Assembly (NCBI RefSeq): GCF_028623165.1 | Contig: NZ_CP117768.1 | Span: 3,658,001-3,722,000 of the forward strand | Direction of reading: 5' to 3' | Length of the DNA stretch: 64,000 nt | Source: Nostoc sp. UHCC 0926 | Lineage (GTDB): Bacteria > Cyanobacteriota > Cyanobacteriia > Cyanobacteriales > Nostocaceae | In this document: positions 22,875-33,139 of the stretch, piece after piece | Numbering within the stretch: position 1 is the stretch's first letter | Layout of the letters: each line of letters opens with the position of its first letter | Notes under the pieces: generated by a model | Told to the model about the DNA's origin: nothing | Database searches by the model: none | The model's input: the letters and a program-made list of their open reading frames with translations, nothing else | Program-made: the position numbers and the translations under genes

Positions 22875-23277
22875 ACGGGCTATTGTTGCGTGGTAGAGTA
22901 GATGGAATTGGGTTAATGCTAGGTATAGGAGTAGGAGTAGGCACCACTTTTTTGATGACTGTGATTGCAAATCCTCTTTGCTGGGGTTGTTGCTTGCCAG
23001 ATATGTCATTAACTTGCAGTGCGATTTGAGGCGGGAAGGCTTGATTGACTGGAAGCTTTATTGAATCAACTGGTTTAACGTCATTGCCGTATGGCAGAAG
23101 TTTAACCTGAATATTTTCTCCCTCTACTCTCCAACTTAGAGTAGTAGATTCCCCTTCCTTGAGAACCAGATTTGGTTGCTCACTACCGTTGATTCTAAAA
23201 GAGACAATCTTAAATGGTTTTGGTAATATTTCAATTTTTGATTCAGTCTTTTTAAAACTATTTTTTTTGACTTCCAT
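22849..23277 (-). CDS. out-of-frame C-terminal continuation of the membrane protein at 23258
   Basis: Read from an ATG at 23277, this gives 142 aa with a beta-sandwich-like segment, IVSFRINGSEQPNLVLKEGE followed by STTLSWRVEG. That pattern parallels FQADKPLYTKGQNILLSWTI in the upstream gene. A proline-rich tail follows. The upstream protein stops right after an A8 run; removing one A (or a +1 shift) joins both frames seamlessly. It is therefore probably the C-terminal domain of that protein, separated by a natural indel, slippage or sequencing error. Confidence 0.55.
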   Translation of the reverse strand: MEVKKNSFKKTESKIEILPKPFKIVSFRINGSEQPNLVLKEGESTTLSWRVEGENIQVKLLPYGNDVKPVDSIKLPVNQAFPPQIALQVNDISGKQQPQQRGFAITVIKKVVPTPTPIPSINPIPSTLPRNNSPFKTPFPQR

Positions 23278-25165
23278 TGTTAGAAAAAGCTTTGATTTGA
23301 AACGCAAAGTTTCCAGCTTTATTTGCTAGTAGAGGAATATTTATACATCGCAGTTGTTGATTTTGTTGTGTACATAGTTTTTGGAATTTAGGGTCGGTAA
23401 TCTTACCTTGATTAAATTTATAAGCAATTTGTTGACCATAGGATGTACCATCATCTGCACTGCCAGCAATTTGAATTTGTGCCAACAATAATGGACGGGC
23501 AATTGTCCAACTTAAAAGAATATTTTGACCTTTTGTATATAGTGGTTTATCTGCTTGGAAACCAACTACTTCAGCAATTTCTTTTTCAGCTATTTCTACT
23601 TGTGTTGTTTGGCTTACTACTTGGTTCTTTGGAGAAAATAATTGTATACCATTACGATAAAAGGCTTGTAAATCAAAAGTGTAATTACCTTTTGTTTTCA
23701 CTCCAGTTTTAACGTTGCTACAAATTAGCTCTTGTTTTTCTTGCACCTGACAAGGAGGTATTTCATTAGCACTTCCTTTGCCTAGTGTTTCAGGAATGCC
23801 ATTGCTAAAGTCATAGGTAATAGGCTGAATAGGTTGCGGACCTTTGGTCGTCAGAACCAACTTTTGCAACTGTTGATAATTGTGAATGTCCCACTTTAAA
23901 GCTACTTCATCCTCCTCTTCAGTAATTCGAGGGTTATTGGCACTAAAATTTTCTAATCTCAAAGGATCAGGATTTAAAATTCGCCAAATGATAAATCCTA
24001 TCCCTCCGAGTAAGCCCAAAATTGCCAAAAGTAATAGAATAAATTGCCACAAAGGACGAGGTTTCCATACCAAAGTTCCTTGAGGCAATGTGTTAGGTAA
24101 GGGTAAATTTTGTTCGTCTTTGATATCGAGTTGAAAGTTGACCACTAGCCCTGTGCCAAACCACGGTCTTCGCCACCAAGGTCTGGGTTTGACCGTCAAA
24201 TTGGCGGCAGCACTTGTATTGGGTAATAATCTTACTTCAGTCGGATCAAATTTGTAAGTATATAGTTCTTCTTCGTCTCGACTTTTTAAACTTAATATTA
24301 GTTCGCGGACAATATTGCCCTGGTTCGCTAGTGATAATTCATACTTACCAAGACTACGGCTAACTTGTCCCAAGATGGTATTAAGTTCTATATCTAGGTG
24401 ATAATTTGTCGGAATCTGGATGTACACCAAATCCAGCAATACTAAGTCTGGAGAGCTTTCCGAATACAAGCGGATTGTCGGAGAATAGCTTCCCGCAAGG
24501 GTATCCCCAGGTGGATGAAATTTCAACAATATTTGACCTTGAGTACCAGGGTTGAGTTCTAGTGCACTCACATCAGACACCAACCCTGGCCCCTCTAATC
24601 CAGTTGTGGGATAATTGATTGTGAACCAGTCATCATCTAAATCTGGGCAACTCAAGCGGAACCTGTCTACGAGATAAGAGCGATTGTCAACTATCACCTC
24701 CACTTGCAGAGGCTGACTAGGATTGAAAATTAGTGGCTTGTTGGGGTTGGTGTTAGGGCTAATGGAAAATGTCGGGTCATTCACCCGAATTGCGGTCTGT
24801 TCTTTTAGTAAAACCTTAATTTGGTTTGGGAAGGTTATGGGAGTATCTTGTGGATAATGTAGAGGAGAATCTACGACTAGTGTATAGTCATAGGTTCCTG
24901 GTAGAGCATTTGCGGCGATTTGAAATTCAAATGTTACTTCGTCACTATTCTGTTGGGGAGCTAATGCTAAACTTTCTCTAGGAGAACTAGACCAACCGGT
25001 TAAATTTTGAAATACTTCGTCAAAAACAAAATATAAATCAATAACCGCACTCTGGTCTCCCTGATTGATTACAACAACATACAGTTGAATGGTATCTCCT
25101 GGCATCCCAAATTGAATTCCAGGTGGGTTGATAATAACTTCCAGTGGATTGAATTTAGCTTGCAT
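23258..25165 (-). CDS. single-pass membrane protein with beta-sandwich repeats
   Basis: This 635-aa protein has an N-terminal half of Ig-like or COG1470-like strands (VEVIVDNRSYLVDRFRLS, LANQGNIVRELILSLKS). A PRPWWRRPWFGTGL segment follows, then one transmembrane helix (LWQFILLLLAILGLLGGIGF), then a C-terminal part with further sandwich domains. The start at 25165 is preferred because GGGAG lies upstream; 13 bp separate it from the preceding gene. Architecture and the RPW motif match the neighbour at 25179-27416, so the two are paralogues. The function is unknown. Confidence 0.7.
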   Translation of the reverse strand: MQAKFNPLEVIINPPGIQFGMPGDTIQLYVVVINQGDQSAVIDLYFVFDEVFQNLTGWSSSPRESLALAPQQNSDEVTFEFQIAANALPGTYDYTLVVDSPLHYPQDTPITFPNQIKVLLKEQTAIRVNDPTFSISPNTNPNKPLIFNPSQPLQVEVIVDNRSYLVDRFRLSCPDLDDDWFTINYPTTGLEGPGLVSDVSALELNPGTQGQILLKFHPPGDTLAGSYSPTIRLYSESSPDLVLLDLVYIQIPTNYHLDIELNTILGQVSRSLGKYELSLANQGNIVRELILSLKSRDEEELYTYKFDPTEVRLLPNTSAAANLTVKPRPWWRRPWFGTGLVVNFQLDIKDEQNLPLPNTLPQGTLVWKPRPLWQFILLLLAILGLLGGIGFIIWRILNPDPLRLENFSANNPRITEEEDEVALKWDIHNYQQLQKLVLTTKGPQPIQPITYDFSNGIPETLGKGSANEIPPCQVQEKQELICSNVKTGVKTKGNYTFDLQAFYRNGIQLFSPKNQVVSQTTQVEIAEKEIAEVVGFQADKPLYTKGQNILLSWTIARPLLLAQIQIAGSADDGTSYGQQIAYKFNQGKITDPKFQKLCTQQNQQLRCINIPLLANKAGNFAFQIKAFSNNGSQKK

Positions 25166-25178
25166 GTCATCGACTCCC

Positions 25179-27416
25179 TTATTTGATGCGGTGTAGTTTG
25201 ACCTGAAAATCTTCACTACCACTCACAATCATGGTTCCTTGATTAGTTTTCAAGTCGATACTATTGATTTTTTTAGAGCTTTGGTAAATGGTTTTACCTT
25301 CTGCTGCCTTTGTTTTGTCGAGCTTATGTTCGGGGGTTAAGTACCAAACCACTACTCGTCCATCATCGCCACCACTTACTAACAGACTACCATCATCACT
25401 AAATGCCAGACTACGCACAGATGTTTTTGATGCTGACCATCGGTCTAGTGGCGAACAATTGAGTTCATTAACTTTTTCCTGTGGATTCTGATTTTTGAGA
25501 GTTTGACACTGATTTAAATTCCAAATCGTAATGAATCCCGCAGAATCGGAGGTTGCTAGGATTTTTTCTGCTGAGTTAGGAACAAAAGCCAATCCCCAAA
25601 TATAGTCTTCACGCCCAACTAATGGATCTAATTTTTCTAGATTTTGGACTGATAAACCTGGGAATTGTTTATCAGATTGAGTTCGATTCCACTGCCACAA
25701 GATGAAACGCTTAAAGTTTCCGGCAATTACTAGAGTTTTTGCATCTGGGCTGAGATTTAATGCCCGGACTTGGAAACCTGATAGTTTCAATGTACTTTGT
25801 ACGTCGATAACTTCTCGCGGTTCTGGCAGAAAATCGCTGTTAGGCGCTGGTCTTGACCATAATCTAACTTTACCACTGCCATAACCACTGAATAAGTTAA
25901 GTGAGTTTGAGGTGAAAGCTAGGTCAAAGACGCGATCGCCTTTTGCCTTTGGATCTTTAAGGTCTTGAAGTTCACTGATCTTTGCACCTGAGGGGACATC
26001 TCTGAGTTCAATTACACCATTATCTAAACCAACAGCAACACGATCATTTTGTAACGGCATGAAGCGTAAGACTTCTACAGCGTCGTCAGTAATCGCCATT
26101 AAACCTTTGGGCTGTTGCGCTTTATCACAAGCAACAGGCCCCCCAGCATATGTTACTCTATCGTCGGGGTCTAACCTATCAGCACCGATTCTCCAAAGTC
26201 TTAAAGTGCAATCATCTGAGCCACTGACCACAGATAAACCAATACCACTAAAACGCACTGAATTCACAGAACGTGTATGCATTACATCTCTTGGTTGCAG
26301 TATCCATGCTAGGAGTGCGGCTAATAATGCGATCGCAGCCAGCTGTAGCCATAGAGGTATAATTGGCAGAGTCTCCACTTCCAATGTCTGCGTGGCCGGG
26401 TCTGTACTCCCTAAACGTTGGTCGGATAATTCAGATTTGGCCTCCAGCAACAAAGTTTTGCCGATTCCTACCCAAGGGCGTTTTGTTTTAACATCGAGAA
26501 TGACTTTACTTGTCTCTCCTAGATGGAGATTGGCAATTTCGGGAAGTTTTTTGAAACTACATTTTCGCCAGTCTCTACCCTGCACTTGTACATTAATTTC
26601 CTGGTTGAGGTTGCTAGCGTTTTTAAATAGTAATTCAAAGGAAGCTGTATCTGACTTCCAGTCAGGCAACCATGCAGATTTACTAGGAATTTTCAGGTGT
26701 TTTTGTGTAATACCAAAGTCTATAAAACCCACAGGCAAGACTTCAACATTACCTTCAGCACTAGTTGGATAACCATTATTGCTAACAGCTTCAATAGTAA
26801 AAGGGTAATTTTGACTGGGTGCTTGCACTACAGAAGGAGGTTGGCATTGGAATGTCACTTCTGCTAAACCACCTGCTTCTAAGAATAATCGGCGTTCTGC
26901 ACTACCTGTTAGCCAAGAAGGATCAACGCCTGTAAAACGTAGTACCACATCGGTAGGTTGTTGCCCCAAGTTCCGCACCCGTACTGGTATATCGAGAGAA
27001 TTTCGGGGATAAACTTGGAACTCCCGCACAGGCAATTCCACACTTAAATGTGTTGGTCTGTTGTCTCGCTCGATTTTCAGCCTCAGTACAAGTCTGGACT
27101 GCTGTGCTAATTGCGGTGAAAAAATCTTCACCATCAGGTTGACAGTACCGACAAATCCTGGAATGGGTGTATTGAATATAAATACTTGGAATATTGTACT
27201 ACTGCCTGGTGGCTTCGCTGCTGCCACCTCTGGTTCGAGTCGATACCAGAGATATCCTGTGTTCCGGGTTTCTCCTGCTGCGGTAATTTCTATCTGAAAA
27301 TTGACAAAGCGATCGCTGTCATTATTGACAGTTACCTCAAATGAGACAGGAGTATCACCTGGACGAAAGCTTAGGTTCTGAGTAGAAAGACTGGCATTAA
27401 TAACACTTTTTCCCAT
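25179..27416 (-). CDS. membrane-anchored WD40 protein with beta-sandwich N-terminus
   Basis: This 745-aa protein has about 350 residues of Ig-like strands (VTVNNDSDRFVNFQIEI, VRVRNLGQQPTDVVLRF), a TKRPWVGIGK segment, one transmembrane helix (LWLQLAAIALLAALLAWIL), and a C-terminal WD40 propeller beginning HTRSVNSVRFSGIGLSVVSG and ending SIDLKTNQGTMIVSGSEDFQ. No signal peptide is apparent. It begins the three-frame operon that continues at 25165. No enzymatic motif was seen; a scaffold or sensing role would be inference. Confidence 0.78.
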   Translation of the reverse strand: MGKSVINASLSTQNLSFRPGDTPVSFEVTVNNDSDRFVNFQIEITAAGETRNTGYLWYRLEPEVAAAKPPGSSTIFQVFIFNTPIPGFVGTVNLMVKIFSPQLAQQSRLVLRLKIERDNRPTHLSVELPVREFQVYPRNSLDIPVRVRNLGQQPTDVVLRFTGVDPSWLTGSAERRLFLEAGGLAEVTFQCQPPSVVQAPSQNYPFTIEAVSNNGYPTSAEGNVEVLPVGFIDFGITQKHLKIPSKSAWLPDWKSDTASFELLFKNASNLNQEINVQVQGRDWRKCSFKKLPEIANLHLGETSKVILDVKTKRPWVGIGKTLLLEAKSELSDQRLGSTDPATQTLEVETLPIIPLWLQLAAIALLAALLAWILQPRDVMHTRSVNSVRFSGIGLSVVSGSDDCTLRLWRIGADRLDPDDRVTYAGGPVACDKAQQPKGLMAITDDAVEVLRFMPLQNDRVAVGLDNGVIELRDVPSGAKISELQDLKDPKAKGDRVFDLAFTSNSLNLFSGYGSGKVRLWSRPAPNSDFLPEPREVIDVQSTLKLSGFQVRALNLSPDAKTLVIAGNFKRFILWQWNRTQSDKQFPGLSVQNLEKLDPLVGREDYIWGLAFVPNSAEKILATSDSAGFITIWNLNQCQTLKNQNPQEKVNELNCSPLDRWSASKTSVRSLAFSDDGSLLVSGGDDGRVVVWYLTPEHKLDKTKAAEGKTIYQSSKKINSIDLKTNQGTMIVSGSEDFQVKLHRIK

Positions 27417-27915
27417 GCTATTATTTATACTTCTTTAGTATTTTGCATGACTAAGACTCTTAAAAAATTAATATCTGCGAAAATGTCACAATAGTTCTTT
27501 TGGTTTGATTATTCAAATGTATATATTCAATATTGTGTAATAAATTTGTCAATTTATAAAATTCATTTTCAGAAAAGCTATATATTCAAATCCAAATTCA
27601 TCAATTGCATATCTGGTAGGATTCCCAACAAAACTTGATAAACCGGGTTTATGGTCGAAAAATTGAGGTTTTCAGGTTGAACCAGCATAAAACCTGATTT
27701 TTGATGCCCATGCTAAATATGAGTTGGGCAACTTAGTAAAATTACATAGTTTTATTACTTTACAAAAGTGGCAACTTGCTAGACAATAGCAACGAAAGGG
27801 AAAGTAATTAGTAAATATATAGTTTTTTAGTTATCGATAGTTGTGTGAAAACCCTGTAATTACAAGGCTGAAGTCGGTTTGAGTTTCCCTCATCACATAA
27901 GCTCAAAGTAAGAAA
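27417..27915. other. intergenic region between divergent genes
   Basis: This 499-bp AT-rich gap separates the WD40 operon and the giant adhesin-like gene, and must contain promoters for both. A small inverted repeat AAACC-GGGTTT occurs at about 27641-27651. No ORF, RNA gene or clear promoter was identified. Confidence 0.35.
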
Positions 27916-30900
27916 ATGGCAACGCTACATACCTCACACTTGCAAGTAAATCCCGCAACTTCCACCTCCAATACCGATAGTATAGTCTTCATTGACATGG
28001 CCGTTGAAGACTATAGCGGTTTAGTCAATGGCGTGCTTGATAATACCCGAGTGTTCCTGCTTGACTCGATATACAACGGTATAGAACAAATTACGGAAAT
28101 TCTGGAGAGTTGCGATCGCTCGAATTTGACTAATATTCATATTGTGTGCCACGGTGCCCCAGGTTGCTTACAATTGGGTAACACGCATTTAGGACTTGAT
28201 ACCCTCGACGAATACAGCCAGCAACTGCAACAATGGCAGAAAACATTTTTAGCCTCTGCCAAAAGTGATAACCCCTGGAACTTACTCATCTATGGTTGCA
28301 AAGTGGCTTTTGGTGATGCCGGGGCAGAATTTGTCGAAAAACTGCACCAACTCACAGGAGCGAATATTGCCGCTTCCCGTCAGCTGATTGGCAATGCAGC
28401 ATTGGATGGTAACTGGGAGTTAGAAGTTCGCACTGCTGATATGGAAGTAAATCTTGCGTTTGCAGAAACAGTGCGAGAAGCTTACCCAGGAGTACTGGCA
28501 ACTTTCACGGTGAATAATACCGGAGACACGGATGATGGGAATGCGAACAACGGCATCACCACACTCCGGGAGGCAATTAACTTAGCCAATGCTACTCCTG
28601 GGGATGATACTATTACCTTTGGAGGTGTATTCACTGATACCACCCCAGATGTGATTACCCTCACCTCTGGACAACTGATAATTACCGATGATGTGACTAT
28701 CTTGGGGACTGGGGCATCTCAGCTAATTGTGAGTGGCAATAATGCCTCCAGGGTGTTTGAGATATCGGGATTAGCGACAGATGCCACTATTGATGGCTTG
28801 GCGATCGCTAGCGGCACTATTAAGGTTAATAGAAATTCCATCCTCAGCCTAGCTAACACCAGTGTGTCTGGTAATACAGCAGAAAGTGGTATCTCTAACA
28901 GTGGTATCCTCGATCTTACTAACACCAGCGTCTTTGGCAATACACAGGGCGGTATCTATAATGGTGGTACTCTCAGCCTAACTAACAGCAGTGTTTATGG
29001 CAATACCGGGGGAAGCAGCATTTTTAATGGCAATATTGCAGGAAGCGGTATTTTTAATGACGGTTCTCCTAGAAACACTGGTATTCTCAGCCTAACCAAT
29101 AGCAGTGTCTTTGGGAATACGGCAAACTTCGGTGCTGGCATCTATAATCAAGGCGGTACTCTCAGCCTGAGCAACAGTACTGTCTCTGGCAATAGGGCAA
29201 AATTCGGCGGTGGCATTTTTAACGGAGATGATGGTAGTTATTTTTCCGGTTCAGCTACTTTAACTAATAGCACCATCTCTGGCAATACAGCGTTAGAGGA
29301 TGGCGGTGGCATATACAATAACTATGCCTACGCGAGTGACGACAGTCTCATCCTAATTAGCACCACAATTAATAACAACACAGCTGATTCAGATGGTGAT
29401 GGTACTGGCAATGGTGGCGGTGTTTTTAGTTACCTTGATTCTTCTATTAACGTCAATGTTAGTAACACCATCATTGCAGGCAATTTCGACAATTCCACCT
29501 CCGGTGATATAGACCCCGACGTGCGTGGTGGACTGATTGACTCCGGCAATAACCTGATTGGCAATAAGACTGGTAGCACTGCCTTTACCACCAGCACCCT
29601 CATTGGCACTAGTGCTAGCCCCATTAACCCCAAACTCGGCCTGCTGCAAAATAACGGTGGTGCAACCTTAACTCATGCCTTACTTGCGGGTAGTCCTGCC
29701 ATTAACGCTGGCAAGAATTCCTTAGTTCCGGCTGGGTTAACCACTGACCAACGTGGTGCTGGATTTGACCGGATATCCAACGGTGTTGTTGATATTGGTG
29801 CTTATGAAGTCCAACTCCCCACAACTAAGCCACCTATTAAGACTGACACAGTGGTGACTAATACCAACGATTCTGGGGCAGGGTCATTGCGGCAGGCTAT
29901 CCTCAATGCCAATGCTACTCTTGGGGCGAATACGATTACCTTTGCGGGCGTGTTCACCGATACCACCCCGGATCTCATCACCCTCACCTCTGGGAAATTG
30001 ACGATTACCGATGATATTACGATTTTGGGGACTGGGGCATCTAACCTCACCATTAGCGGGAATAATGTCTCAAGCGTGTTCGAGATGTCGGGCACAGGCA
30101 CAGATGCAAGCATTAATGGCTTGAAGATCGCTAATGCTAATGACCCCTTTGGCAGTATTTTAGTCAATACCAATGCCAGCCTTAGCCTGACAAGAAGCAC
30201 TGTCTCAGACAATAAGGGGGTGGTAGGCGGTATATTTAACAGAGGCACTCTCAGCCTGACGGGAAGCACTGTCTCTGGCAATAGCGGGTCGTCGTTAGGC
30301 GGAGGCATCTTTAACAAAGGCAATCTCAGCCTGACGGAAAGCACTGTTTCTGGCAATAGTGCATACACCAGTTACTACTCTGCCTATGGGGGCGGCATAT
30401 TTAACACAGGCACCCTAAGCCTAACGGGAAGCACTGTCTCTGGCAATCGTTCGTACGCCACCGGCTTCGAGCGCGGCGCCCCTGACCCCTACCCGAGCTA
30501 CGGCGGTGGCATCTATAACAGTGGCATCTTGAAGCTGAACAATAGCACTATCTCTGACAATAGAGCGTACACTAACGGTGGTGGCATTTCTAACTCCGGC
30601 ACTCTCACCGTCACCAATAGCACCATTACAAATAACAGTGCAGAAGACCTTTTTCAGCTTACTAACAATGGAGGAGGTATTTTTAGTTACTCAAATGGCA
30701 CTGTTCTCGTTGGTAACACAATCATTGCAGGCAACTTCAAGGAGGGATATGAACCCTCTATCTTCAACCCCGATGTTTCCGGCAACTTCACTGACCTCGG
30801 CAGTAACTTGATTGGCAATAGCACTGGTAGTACTGGCTTTACCATCAGCACCCTTGTCGGCACCAGCGCCAACCCCATTAACCCCAAACTCACCCCCCTG

Positions 30901-32094
30901 CAAAATAACGGTGGTGCAACCTTTACTAATGCCTTACTTGCGGATAGTCCCGCCATTAACGCAGGCAAGAATGCTCTGATTCCAGCAGGGATCACCACCG
31001 ACCAACGTGGCGCTGGATTTGACAGAATATCCAAGGGTACAGTTGATATTGGTGCATTAGAGTTCAACGGGCTGAATGGAACCAATGGCGCTGATAATTT
31101 AGTGGGCAAGAACTATAGTGACATAATTAATGCTCAAGGCGGGAATGATACCATCACAGGTAATCAAAGCAACGACATCCTAACTGGTGGTGGCGGCAAG
31201 GATAAATTTGTTTACAACTTAGCTGACGGTGTGGATACCATCAGGGATTTTGGTGGGTTAGGTAAAGGCTCAAATCCCTCGGCAGCAATCGTTAGCGAAT
31301 TGGATACCCTGAAATTCCAAGGTACTGGATTAACTGCCAAAAATCTGCTACTCACCCAAAATGCTAACAATCTGGAAGTTACTTTTGAAGGGGTGGCTGA
31401 TGACAAAGTTATCCTGCAAAACTTTCCTCTGGAAAACCTAGACAACCTATCGGCACTGGGCAATATCCTGTTTGATGGGCAAAGCAGCATTCGTGACAGC
31501 TTTGATGTCTTCGATGCCAACTCCACCCAAAGCGCTATCTTCAACTTGAACACAGTCACCTTTCTCAATGACCTAAATAACAATGTCAATGGCTTTGACA
31601 ACTCAGCTGATGTGATTAATGGTCAGGGGGGTGATGACCGCATCGACGGCAAGAGTGGCAACGACCTGCTACGCGGTGGTACAGGTAACGATACCCTGCT
31701 TGGTGGTGCAGATGATGACATCCTCGTTGGTGGTGCAGGTAACGATAGTCTCATCGGCGGTGCTGGCAATGACATTCTTATTGGTGGTGCAGATAACGAT
31801 ACCTTGACTGGCGGTAGCGGTAATGACCAGTTCATCTACCAAACCTTAAGCTATTCCGGTGATACCATCACTGACTTTAATCAGAGCCAGGATAAGTTAG
31901 TCTTTACTGACCTGTTTAAGAGCGTGGGCTATAGTGGCAGCAATCCCATCGGTGATGGCTACCTACAGTTTGTGCAATCGGGTACTTCTACACAAGTTAA
32001 TTCCTCTGCTGGTGCTTATTCTGTTTACACCTTAGCAACTTTGGATAATTTCACGGCTACAAATCTGGTAGTCGGTACTAACGTCATCGTCTAG
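27916..32094 (+). CDS. giant secreted DUF4347 / beta-helix / RTX protein
   Basis: This 1392-aa protein has three regions. Residues 20-180 are a DUF4347 domain (IVFIDMAVEDY, HIVCHGAPGCLQLG, NLLIYGCKVAFG). Residues 195-1060 form two homologous right-handed beta-helix modules, each opening TLREAINLANATPG-like or SLRQAILNANATLG-like and ending with a DQRGAGFDRIS block. The C-terminus carries calcium-binding GGxGxDxLxGG repeats (LRGGTGNDTLLGGADDD, LVGGAGNDSLIGG). The RTX repeats and absent signal peptide point to type I secretion. An adhesin or surface role is inferred. Confidence 0.85.
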   Translation: MATLHTSHLQVNPATSTSNTDSIVFIDMAVEDYSGLVNGVLDNTRVFLLDSIYNGIEQITEILESCDRSNLTNIHIVCHGAPGCLQLGNTHLGLDTLDEYSQQLQQWQKTFLASAKSDNPWNLLIYGCKVAFGDAGAEFVEKLHQLTGANIAASRQLIGNAALDGNWELEVRTADMEVNLAFAETVREAYPGVLATFTVNNTGDTDDGNANNGITTLREAINLANATPGDDTITFGGVFTDTTPDVITLTSGQLIITDDVTILGTGASQLIVSGNNASRVFEISGLATDATIDGLAIASGTIKVNRNSILSLANTSVSGNTAESGISNSGILDLTNTSVFGNTQGGIYNGGTLSLTNSSVYGNTGGSSIFNGNIAGSGIFNDGSPRNTGILSLTNSSVFGNTANFGAGIYNQGGTLSLSNSTVSGNRAKFGGGIFNGDDGSYFSGSATLTNSTISGNTALEDGGGIYNNYAYASDDSLILISTTINNNTADSDGDGTGNGGGVFSYLDSSINVNVSNTIIAGNFDNSTSGDIDPDVRGGLIDSGNNLIGNKTGSTAFTTSTLIGTSASPINPKLGLLQNNGGATLTHALLAGSPAINAGKNSLVPAGLTTDQRGAGFDRISNGVVDIGAYEVQLPTTKPPIKTDTVVTNTNDSGAGSLRQAILNANATLGANTITFAGVFTDTTPDLITLTSGKLTITDDITILGTGASNLTISGNNVSSVFEMSGTGTDASINGLKIANANDPFGSILVNTNASLSLTRSTVSDNKGVVGGIFNRGTLSLTGSTVSGNSGSSLGGGIFNKGNLSLTESTVSGNSAYTSYYSAYGGGIFNTGTLSLTGSTVSGNRSYATGFERGAPDPYPSYGGGIYNSGILKLNNSTISDNRAYTNGGGISNSGTLTVTNSTITNNSAEDLFQLTNNGGGIFSYSNGTVLVGNTIIAGNFKEGYEPSIFNPDVSGNFTDLGSNLIGNSTGSTGFTISTLVGTSANPINPKLTPLQNNGGATFTNALLADSPAINAGKNALIPAGITTDQRGAGFDRISKGTVDIGALEFNGLNGTNGADNLVGKNYSDIINAQGGNDTITGNQSNDILTGGGGKDKFVYNLADGVDTIRDFGGLGKGSNPSAAIVSELDTLKFQGTGLTAKNLLLTQNANNLEVTFEGVADDKVILQNFPLENLDNLSALGNILFDGQSSIRDSFDVFDANSTQSAIFNLNTVTFLNDLNNNVNGFDNSADVINGQGGDDRIDGKSGNDLLRGGTGNDTLLGGADDDILVGGAGNDSLIGGAGNDILIGGADNDTLTGGSGNDQFIYQTLSYSGDTITDFNQSQDKLVFTDLFKSVGYSGSNPIGDGYLQFVQSGTSTQVNSSAGAYSVYTLATLDNFTATNLVVGTNVIV

Positions 32095-32124
32095 CGCTCA
32101 GTTCTAGCCTGTAGTGAAAAACAG

Positions 32125-32230
32125 ACGTAGCACTGCTACGTTTCTATAAGGGTTTTGGATAACGCATAATTAATTTCTGGAGATATCTATTGCTAGATTT
32201 TGGATTTTAGAAACATCTAAAATCCAAAAT
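32125..32230. repeat. palindrome plus AACGCATAATTAATTTC repeat and heptamers
   Basis: ACGTAGCA-C-TGCTACGT forms a perfect hairpin at 32125-32141. It is followed by AACGCATAATTAATTTC (32161-32177) and AGATATCT, a tail found again at 39788-39811 behind a different palindrome. ATTTTAGA/TCTAAAAT heptamers (about 32194-32232) then form a further hairpin directly before the rpiA stop. Confidence 0.6.
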
Positions 32231-32239
32231 CTAGAACTC

Positions 32240-32953
32240 TTACAGTTGCCGCACTAATGGCTGACCATCTTTGACTTCACCAATCAAAACTAAATCGACA
32301 CAGTTAACGAAGATACCATTTTCCAAAACGCCGGGAATGTTATTCAATGTCTTTTCTAGGCTGGCTGGATCTTCAATAGAGTTAAATCTGACATCTAAGA
32401 CAAAGTTTCCTTGGTCAGTGATCACTGGGCCAGCTTTTTTTACACCCATGCGGAGTTCTGGTTTACCACCGAGTTTTTTGATGGCATTGGTAACAGGAGT
32501 AATTGCCATTGGAATTACTTCCACAGGCACAGCGAAACTAGAACCCAAGCGGTCTACTAACTTACCACTATCCACCACGACGATGAACTGTTCTGCCAGG
32601 TAGTCTACGACTTTTTCGCGGGTATGTGCTGCACCACCGCCTTTAATCAAATTCTTCTGCGGATCAACTTCATCTGCACCATCAATGGCAATATCGATGT
32701 GATCGATAGCATCCAAAGTGGCGAGAGGAACACCGTACTGCTTCGCCAGCACTTCTGACTGAAACGAGGTAGGTATACCAATGATATCTTTGAGTTCACC
32801 AGACTTGAGGCGATCGCCCAAAAACTGAATCGTATATGCTGTAGTTGACCCCGTACCCAACCCCACAATGGAACCCGACTTTACCAGGGCTGCGGCGGCT
32901 TTGCCAACTTCTTGCTTCATCAACTTTACGGGATCTGTTGCTGTCATTCCCAA
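32240..32953 (-). CDS. rpiA: ribose-5-phosphate isomerase A
   Basis: RpiA interconverts ribose-5-phosphate and ribulose-5-phosphate in the Calvin cycle and pentose phosphate pathway. The family motifs are [43 protein letters not shown] and [21 protein letters not shown]. Length is 237 aa, as in other cyanobacteria. The start could be MGMTATDP at 32953 or MTATDP two codons later. Confidence 0.97.
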   Translation of the reverse strand: MGMTATDPVKLMKQEVGKAAAALVKSGSIVGLGTGSTTAYTIQFLGDRLKSGELKDIIGIPTSFQSEVLAKQYGVPLATLDAIDHIDIAIDGADEVDPQKNLIKGGGAAHTREKVVDYLAEQFIVVVDSGKLVDRLGSSFAVPVEVIPMAITPVTNAIKKLGGKPELRMGVKKAGPVITDQGNFVLDVRFNSIEDPASLEKTLNNIPGVLENGIFVNCVDLVLIGEVKDGQPLVRQL

Positions 32954-33139
32954 AACTCCTGAAAAACTGACTATAGTCCATAGTAGTGGGCAGATAACGT
33001 CAAAAGATGAAAGGTAAAAAACAAGTTTTTGCTAATTTCTACTTCTTTGATTAGGGACTTCCAAAAAATAAAACATCATAGTGTCCGGGACAAAGGAGAT
33101 GACCAATGTAATAATAGTGTATATTAATATACGAAAATT

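Noticed and set aside
26059..26772. 237-codon plus-strand frame opposite the WD40 gene
   Set aside because: It lies wholly within a well-supported gene; its product (serine/cysteine-rich) matches no family.
29389..30368. Long antisense frames inside the giant beta-helix gene
   Set aside because: They mirror the repeated, codon-biased sense gene, have proline/leucine-rich low-complexity products and no start context.
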